Origin: Trichobilharzia regenti
Taxonomy: Eukaryota; Platyhelminthes; Trematoda; Strigeidida; Schistosomatidae
Assembly: GCA_944472135.2 (NCBI GenBank)
Contig: OX235263.1
Coordinates: 35,951,379-36,015,378 of the forward strand
DNA length: 64,000 nucleotides
Direction: 5' to 3'
Part shown: positions 58,086-64,000 of the stretch, piece after piece
How the letters are laid out: each line of letters opens with the position of its first letter
Numbering within the stretch: the stretch's first letter is position 1
The notes under the pieces: model-generated
Databases searched by the model: none
Told to the model about the DNA's origin: nothing
What the model saw: only the letters and a program-made list of their open reading frames with translations
Program-made: the position numbers and the translations under genes

Positions 58086-58659
58086 TTCTGGAGATTCATT
58101 AATTCCTTAACATTCCTCGTGCGATTATTTTTTCCCTGCTGCATTTCCGTTTATTGTAGTTCCAGTTCATTTCGTCTTTTTTTTACGTGTGCGTTTCTGA
58201 AATGTGGCAACTGGAAATATTAAACTTTTGAGCAGATATATATACTTTGATGATTCACTCAGTCAGAAATTAATGTTACTCTTCATGACACAAAACGTGT
58301 TTAGTCGAAACTCCGTTACGATCTCTCTATGACTACATGCTTGTCTGTGAAACTATTACTCAGAAATTATTTTAAATCGACAAAAAACTGTTTAATATTC
58401 ATTTTCAAAAATATCTCATATATCTTAAAGAAAAATATTCCACTCATGACGACTATCAGAGTGAAATTTGAAACATCATATTGATTTATTAGGTTTTTGC
58501 AAGGAGGTTGTTTTAAAATAAACTAGTAAATCCTCTCATTTATTGGAGTTCTCTCCATATCTGTTTCAGCATATTTCTGCTTATCTACAGTGTGTAAAGT
58601 CATCCAAACTGATAAAAAATCTTTAATAACACCGGATCCTACAGACCCACATAATTATT
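58086..58659. other. unassigned intron DNA
   Basis: Nothing recognised. Confidence 0.35.
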
Positions 58660-59065
58660 TAAGTGTTGATTTATAGGGATTTGGCTGGTTACAGGATTTC
58701 ATCATGAGCTGACATTAGTAAGAGAACTATTGGAAAGCCACCTGGGAGCACTGGACAGCTAGATGTTTCGCCAGCCTGGTTTGGGACTCTTCATCAGTAT
58801 ACACCCACCGCCATGGTTAGAATGCAGGACCTTTTGGTTACAAGGAGAGCTCGTATACCATTAGGCCACTGGGACCCGGTCCAATGAACAGCCCATGAAT
58901 TCTAACTTCTGCCAATTCACAACATAGCGCGACTCCTAGCCAATGTCATCCGTGGTGAGTATTTGTCCTCACAACCGACCTGGTGCACCCTACTCGTCAC
59001 GACTTCTCACTAGTAACCCAGGAAACTACCTACCTGAATAGGGCTAGTCGCTAGTGAGCATCTCA
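58660..59065 (-). mobile_element. hammerhead SINE, subtype A, full minus unit
   Basis: Complete from tail (58660-58730) to unit start (GAGCATCTCAT at 59056). On minus, the ribozyme reads ATGAAGA, GTCCC, GAAAC, with GTC triplet (58750-58810). First core C is A. Confidence 0.85.
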
Positions 59066-59559
59066 TCTCCTACATAAATTCCAGCCTCAGTAATTGTAAA
59101 GCACTGAAGCCTACTTTGCCACCAGTAGACAAAAGCTTGAGAAATAAAGTGTGTACTAAAAATGCTTCATGTAAAAAAGAGTGAATCCATCTTTCGATAT
59201 GCACAAATGGCTGACACAGACTGGTATGAACGAAACAGATCAACCAGAAGTGAATATTAATCAGATCATTGCAAAATATGTAACAAGCAGCACCAAAATT
59301 TCGTATAAGAAGAAACTAACCAGTGATATATCTGAACGAGTTCGCCCCAAATGGCCTAAATTGTTACAATTGTGCGTTTTCTAAAATAAATAATAAATAA
59401 TTCCAGTAGATGTTGTTGTCCACATAAATTTCGTTCAACGTTAATCCATTGAGTTATATTGAAAAAGTATATCTCACTTATTATGGTTGGTTACAATAAA
59501 TACTCCTTTCACTTTTAAGCCAGTCTTGAAGACTTAGGCTAGAATGATAACGAAAGATT
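59066..59559. other. unassigned intron DNA with a 67-codon open frame
   Basis: Open frame 59181-59384 (plus), polar and lysine-rich (ISYKKKLTSDISERVRPKW). No family recognised and no clear splice borders. Confidence 0.3.
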
Positions 59560-59665
59560 AGCCACTAAACTAATCATCTCATGTAGTGCTAAAACACCAA
59601 AGCTCACGCTGGGCGGTATGACAGATATGCATGCAACAAATGTTTGCTCATATCACTAAAAGTAA
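59560..59665 (+). mobile_element. short PLE RT fragment, direct repeat of 61.63 kb
   Basis: About 100 bases (CTGGGCGGTATGACAGATATG and CAACAAATGTTTGCTCATAT) repeated at 61630-61730, where the sequence runs into PLE coding sequence (SGRYDRYAYNKSLLIS then KRALVRCLF in shifted frames). Confidence 0.6.
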
Positions 59666-59699
59666 GCTGAAGTAGGTTGGTATTAAATAAAACTTCAAT

Positions 59700-60035
59700 A
59701 AATTAATCGAATTCAATCTGGACTTTTCCTTTGGGAATGATTGGAGAGAGGTGTTCGGCCTCAAGTTGACATGTCGACTCCTCGTGCAACTGCTGCGACA
59801 ATTGGATGGTGATTAGCAGTGGAATCCTTGATGCTCATTTCTTCCTATTTCGGAATGATACTTCTTGCACAAAGAGTGGCCTTCTTGGCCCGAATGGTCT
59901 ACTGGATAACATTTTTGCGTTTGAAACTATGGTTACTGGCTTCGAGCCTCAGTGGAAACACCATAACTCACTGAGGATTGCAGGTACATCCACGTGACGA
60001 GTCCCAAATAAGACGAAATGCGCATCCACCAATAA
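59700..60035 (+). mobile_element. Sm-alpha-like retroposon, third copy (uninterrupted)
   Basis: Begins GGACTTTTCC and GGCCTCAAGTTGACATGTCG, then a left arm that is an inverted decayed hammerhead (59813-59870), a loop region with CCTCAGTGGAAACACC, and the right arm with the plus hammerhead. Confidence 0.75.
59981..60030 (+). ncRNA. hammerhead ribozyme, Sm-alpha type (degraded)
   Basis: GTGACGA (first core C is G), stem II GTCC with AGAC (one mismatch), GAAA, stem III ATG-CG-CAT, then TCC. Stem I 3' side lost. Confidence 0.65.
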
Positions 60036-60481
60036 ACTTCACTAAAGCCTATAAAACAAAATCGCTGACAGTGACTATGGTTTTCCAATTGTCTAGCACA
60101 AAGAATTTTCAGTTTCTGCAGTCACAAAATTATATTTACAATCTATCTGATGACATCAAAGAAAAACCGGTATGGTATTCATTATGTTCTGAAAGGCTGC
60201 ATTCATCTATGTATTATAAAAACCAATGACAAAGTTCTATAATGAATCGGTACGTAAACACGGAAATTCGAAGCATTTACAGTTAGCACAAAGTATGCGA
60301 ATATAAATTTGTAAAATAGCACTCACTATATGAGTCATTGTATGTTTCATACATAAACATGTCCTGAATTCTAGAATCCGAAAAATATAGTTAACAAATT
60401 CTGAATACACTTGTTAATAAAATACATCGGCGACATTATTATTATTATCATTGTCTCCTTTTTTTCAATATTTCCATATAG

Positions 60482-60630
60482 GCTGTTATGACGAGAAGAT
60501 TTGGAAAACCTGAAGTGCTTGTACGACAAGCATGTGATATATTGAATTTGTTAACCTTTAAAGGTCATCATATATCAGTTGGCCTTAAACACTTCACAGA
60601 TCTTCAATTCCACTTTATTCTTAAATGGTG
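60482..60630 (+). CDS. RIPOR-like exon 7
   Basis: 149-base exon from TTTCCATATAG|GCT (phase 0, matching exon 6) to AAATGGTG|GTAAGT (phase 2). It encodes AVMTRRFGKPEVLVRQACDI and ends LQFHFILKW. It continues the RIPOR beta block: EVLVRQACD matches I-L-V-G-S-V-T-C-E, ISVGL matches V-V-A-V-D-I and LQFHFILKW matches I-K-L-N-L-E-I-T-W, in the right order and spacing. Identity is low. The other two frames have early stops. Confidence 0.65.
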
Positions 60631-60721
60631 GTAAGTAAAATAATGATTGGTGCTGCTATTCAGTACACTTTCTTTTCTTTTGGTTTTAGCCATGTTTTTA
60701 TTTATTTATTTATTTTATTTT

Positions 60722-60910
60722 TTCATTTTTCATTTACAGCTTGATTCCACACCGTATTTTTGGTACAAGTATGGAATTTTCAGCATGGATATCGGTAGCC
60801 CAAATTTTGCAGGCCGACCATAGATATCAGGTGTGCGCCGGCGTGGGCTCGAACCCCGGACCATGTGCATGGTCGGCGAGAGTCCTAACCACTGTGCCAC
60901 CGACGCACGA
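60722..60910 (-). mobile_element. tRNA-headed SINE with CR1-type tail, copy 4
   Basis: Inverted copy: tail at 60735-60790, head near 60840-60910 with B box GGTTCGAGCCC and A box TGGCACAGTGGTTAGG. Lies 91 bases downstream of the exon 7 donor. Confidence 0.85.
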
Positions 60911-60989
60911 AAGCTATTTCAATGAATATGATTTGATAATCACTTGCACTAAACTGATACTAGTTAGTATTTAGTAATAATATAACTGT

Positions 60990-61225
60990 GAGTCGGTGGC
61001 ACAACGATATAATCCTCGCTAACCACGCTTTGTATGGTCCAGGTTTCGATCCCCGGCTGACGGCACTCCTTTATCACGCTAAGCCAGTAATAAGAGTTAT
61101 AAAGAGGGAAGATTGGGCATGAGGCTAACAACCCCATCTCGTAAAATCTGAACACCACTGCTACTGAAACTTCAAAGCTCTAGAATGAAGCTCTATGTTC
61201 CACTGGGAACGTAAAGTAAATAAAA
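60990..61225 (+). mobile_element. tRNA-headed SINE with RTE-type tail, copy 9
   Basis: A box TGGCACAACGATATAATCC (changed), B box GGTTTCGATCCCC, body GAGGGAAGATTGGGCATGAG, tail GAAGCTCTATGTTCCACTGG. Confidence 0.8.
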
Positions 61226-61629
61226 TAATAACGATACAATATGATTACCAACCAAGTTATTAAAAACATTGTTATCTAGAGCTAGTTTGGCCCACAGATT
61301 ATTAAGGTCTTTAAAAAAAACAGTTTCCTGATAGCATTCTCTGTTCTCCATAAATCAGGTTCTGAAACAATATCTGTTTATCCTAATTCAAAGTTATCGT
61401 TGATTCTCATTCACGAGATGGTACAGCTTTCAACTTATGATCGCCAACTTTCAAAGCGGACAGAGTTGTAGGAAATGTTTTGCTAGTCAGTGTAAAAAAC
61501 TAGAAAATAAACAACCCCGTGCTATTTTTGTTGGTTACCCGATTTTCTGGTTAATGTTGACCTATGATGATACAATGTATACTGTGCAAAAAATTACTAC
61601 GCAAAACAATAAGAAGTCGTAATTTCTCT

Positions 61630-62345
61630 GAATCATCTCATGTAACACTAAAAAGCCAAAGCTCTCACTCTGGGCGGTATGACAGATATGCATACAACAA
61701 ATCTTTGCTCATATCATAAAAGAGCCTTAGTAAGGTGCCTCTTCAGTAGAATCCAATGAATATGCACTGAAGACACACTTGTTGAAGAAGAAAGAAGGTT
61801 GACATAAACTCCGGTTGATAATAATTATCCAGAAAAATTCATTAGGAGATACAAAGTAGTTAGAACATCAAGACCTACTCTACAACTCGTCCCTACGAAA
61901 GAAGTAGAAATCAAGCTACCTTATATGGGGCATCATAGCAGCTTGGTAACTAGACAAAGATTGAACGCTGTGGCTAAAAAGACTTTTTATGCAGCTAATG
62001 TGAGGCCAATACATCCATCTAAGCCCTGGGAACTTGCGAAAAATGATGTCACATCCCACTGTATTTACCAATTTGAAAGTACGTGTGGACACATACATAG
62101 GGAGGACTCATCGATCTCTGCAAGTAAGGTCTAGCCTCAGAGCATATTCGTAAATGGCTTCAGAAGCAAATAGAATCTCCAGAACCTATTAATGGTGAGA
62201 ACAGGAGAACTAGCTCATCTATTAAGAATTATATCATAGAGACAGGCCATAAAATCGATATTTGCACGTCTAATAAACCTATCTATAAAATGTGTGTGAG
62301 GTATATCGTAAAGTTTGTGGAAACCATAGTGTGATGAGGAAGTGT
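61630..62345 (+). mobile_element. PLE fragment (end of RT to GIY-YIG region), plus
   Basis: KRALVRCLFSRIQ, NNYPEKFIRRYK, EVEIKLPYMGHHSSLVTRQR and CIYQFESTCG, the normal PLE order after the palm domain. The YIG motif after CIYQFESTCG is gone. Later fragment: INGENRRTSSSIKNYIIETG. Confidence 0.8.
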
Positions 62346-62384
62346 ACACCACCTTTGTGGTGTTATCACACTAAACCTTCCTAA

Positions 62385-62640
62385 AAGTTAGAATTCATGG
62401 ACTGGCCATTAAATCAGGTCCTAGTGGCTGAATGGTATAAGAGCTGGCGTTGTTAACGGGAGGTCCTGGGTTCGAACTCTGGTGGTAGGTATGTGTACTG
62501 CCGATGATTCCCAAACTAGGACGACGGAAACAGCTGGTTGTCCAGTACTCGCTGCTTGTTTTCAATGCTTCTCTAACTGATATCAATCTGTGATCAACTC
62601 GTGTAAACAAAACTAATCCTTACAAACCAACTACAGAAAA
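62385..62640 (+). mobile_element. hammerhead SINE, subtype B, plus
   Basis: Head TAGTGGCTGAATGG and GGTTCGAACTC; ribozyme 62490-62550: GTACTG, CCGATGA, TCCCAAACTAGGA, GGAAA, CAGCTGGTTGTC, CAGTACTCG. Stems I and III are preserved and the core has U4 replaced by C. Tail AATCCTTACAAACCAACT. Confidence 0.8.
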
Positions 62641-63419
62641 TTGATAAACTTTGTTTTGATACCAGACAGGGTAGATGTAATATTACCTCTGTTATTTGGT
62701 TTAGTGATCTTCATAGTTATTTTGGCCTTCGATATGTCCTTTTAACTTGACCTAAGTCTATTTTCTCACTTCTTATCATATTGTTCGAAATGTGTTGCGG
62801 AAATACACATTACACGATTCAAACAAATTACATCATCGTATTGCTTTGTCTAAATTCCAAAAAGGGAACTAATTGTTTTTTTTAAAGGAAAATTACTCCT
62901 TATAAATCCTTCTGTGTAATGCTGGTTTCAAGATCTCATTTCAAAGCAAATACACTGAATACATATGGGTGAAAAGCGGTCATCAACTCAACAAGTAGTA
63001 GAAGTAATATAGTAGATTTATAATTTATAAATTCCAATGTTTTTTTTATTTCATCAAAGGAAAAATACTGAAGACTTTTTTTAGCTGACAGGTTCAGTCA
63101 AAAAGAAAATGACAAAAAAGAGTGTTGGAATACCTATTTATATATTGGTGAAGAATTCAAAGAATTGCACATTATGTAAAGTAATACACATACATATATT
63201 AATAAATTTCAATTAGAACAGATGAATATCCAAACCCACACGCACGCACACACACACACAGAATTACCGAAACTCACATGGTCAAAAATTACAAATTTAA
63301 ATGGTGCATAGCATATAATTTAGTAAGTATAATGAGAAAAGTAATACATTTGGAATTGTTTCAGTTACTCAAAAAGTAAGAAAGAAAGTATAACTGATTT
63401 CAAGCTCAAATTTGTTCAA
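62641..63419. other. unassigned DNA with CA microsatellite
   Basis: AC run at 63238-63260; otherwise nothing recognised. No further RIPOR exon identified here. Confidence 0.4.
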
Positions 63420-63525
63420 GATTTGGTTCGTAGGGATTTGATTTGTGTGTTAAAAAAACGTTACCACATATTGATATTAATTAGAGAACTACTGAATCCC
63501 AGGGAGTAATGGACACCTTGTGATA
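63420..63525 (-). mobile_element. hammerhead SINE tail fragment, minus
   Basis: Inverted subtype-B-like tail only (GATTTGGTTCGTAGGGATTTG to CAGGGAGTAATGGACACC). Confidence 0.5.
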
Positions 63526-63534
63526 CAGTATTAT

Positions 63535-64000
63535 TTACTGGATGGCACAGTTTCGAACAAAATTGATTGTTCATAATCATGCCATCAATTATAATCACAC
63601 GACTTCCAAACTTGAGATCGACAGTCTTCTTCGTTCTCTCCTATTTGTCGTGGTTGAGGTAGTAGAATTTTCCAGATATCTGCGTGGACAGGTGTTGAAT
63701 CATTCCTATTACACGAGTGTTTGCAGTTGATTCAATAAACAAAGCTTCTGTTATCAATCTCTCCCTCCACCCTGCTCTTGCATTAGATTTCAAAACTGTC
63801 ATCCTATCCCATCCAGCCTATTGTATGATTGTGTGTAATTGCATGTATTGTGGTGCTATAGCTGAACTATTCTCTAGATTTCTTATCTTATTTGTGTTAA
63901 CCAATCTAGATTTTGCTGGGTTTTTATGTTCAGCTAGTCTGACTGTCCCCATTCTACTAGTTTGACCTATGTAGTTGACCTGAGAATCATTGCAGATAGG
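63535..64000 (-). mobile_element. PLE-like GIY-YIG fragment, copy 3 (runs off the window)
   Basis: On minus: NYIGQTSRMG, VRLAEHKNPAKSRLV and NLENSSAIA, matching copies at 0.4 and 48.6 kb. YIG motif intact. The 5' part lies outside the window. Confidence 0.65.

Larger units (their letters stand above)
9017..60630 (+). other. host gene: RIPOR/FAM65-family homologue (7 exons seen, incomplete 3')
   Basis: Seven plus-strand exons with consensus GT/AG borders join in compatible phases (0, 2/1, 0, 0, 1/2, 0) to give 672 codons plus 2 bases. The joined sequence follows the RIPOR (FAM65/PL48) layout: a helical block (VFFNQIKMGLKEHIEWHTTQ, corresponding to the family's E-V-Y-x-A-L-K-x-G-L-x-E-Y-L block), a second helical block (exons 4-6), then CQIEAQTEYLSGTL and the beta-rich block ending WDHTKHIFSPTVGDVLTIK, with exon 7 supplying the last strands. 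RIPOR proteins bind and restrain Rho GTPases and affect cell polarity and migration. That function is family knowledge, not shown here. Introns run from 1.2 to about 22 kb and are full of transposons. The C-terminal exons lie beyond the window. Confidence 0.75.

Noticed and set aside
60482..60630. Remnant of a BEL/Pao retrotransposon (RRFGKPEVLVRQA resembles a gag-type motif)
   Set aside because: It has exact splice sites in the phase required by exon 6, and its order of hydrophobic positions matches the RIPOR block that should come next.
63542..63730. Conserved short ORF (RTKLIVHNHAINYNHTTSK) seen in three places
   Set aside because: It is the antisense reading of the PLE-like GIY-YIG fragment; its apparent conservation comes from the repeat.
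1..64000. CRISPR array, prokaryotic defence locus or prophage
   Set aside because: No regularly spaced direct repeats, no operon structure and clear eukaryotic introns throughout.

Overview
The window looks like nuclear DNA of a schistosome (Schistosomatidae, probably Schistosoma). It is AT-rich and intron-dominated, with GT/AG-spliced exons. It is crowded with repeats typical of that group: Sm-alpha-like hammerhead retroposons, Penelope-like elements (PLEs), RTE-like (SR2-type) and CR1-like LINEs, and tRNA-headed SINEs. The species call is inference from repeat content.

One host gene dominates. Seven plus-strand exons (9017-9196, 12676-13148, 22274-22346, 23514-23555, 45491-45539, 52275-53326, 60482-60630) join with matching splice phases into about 672 residues of a RIPOR/FAM65 (PL48-domain) homologue, a family of Rho-GTPase-binding regulators of cell polarity. 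The gene continues past the right edge. About 50 kb of the window is its introns, and nearly everything else is mobile DNA inside them.

Layout: 0.4-0.9 kb, PLE GIY-YIG fragment; 1.66-5.96 kb, a nearly complete CR1-like LINE nested inside an older LINE, both on minus; 8.1 kb, a CR1-tailed SINE; 9.0-13.1 kb, exons 1-2; 13.9-22.1 kb (intron 2), hammerhead SINEs, a palindromic PLE terminal repeat, a broken Sm-alpha element, RTE and PLE fragments; 22.27-23.56 kb, exons 3-4; 23.6-45.5 kb (intron 4, about 22 kb), five RTE copies, PLE remnants, many SINEs and a roughly 0.5-kb inverted repeat with arms 4.4 kb apart; 45.5 kb, exon 5; 46.2 kb, a Ty3/Gypsy fragment; 47-52 kb, SINE and PLE remnants; 52.3-53.3 kb, large exon 6; 53.4-54.7 kb, a PLE; 54.9-60 kb, SINEs with hammerheads and an Sm-alpha element; 60.5 kb, exon 7; 60.7-64 kb, SINEs and PLE fragments.

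The most interesting theme is RNA-based. At least four element families here (PLE terminal repeats, Sm-alpha retroposons and two tRNA-headed SINE families) carry hammerhead ribozyme motifs, several with complete cores. In addition, one tRNA-like SINE head occurs with two different tails, one matching the RTE LINE 3' end and the other the CR1-like LINE 3' end, so each SINE's likely partner LINE is present in the same window. Nested insertions with target-site duplications give a relative insertion order. I saw no rRNA, functional tRNA, CRISPR or prokaryotic feature.
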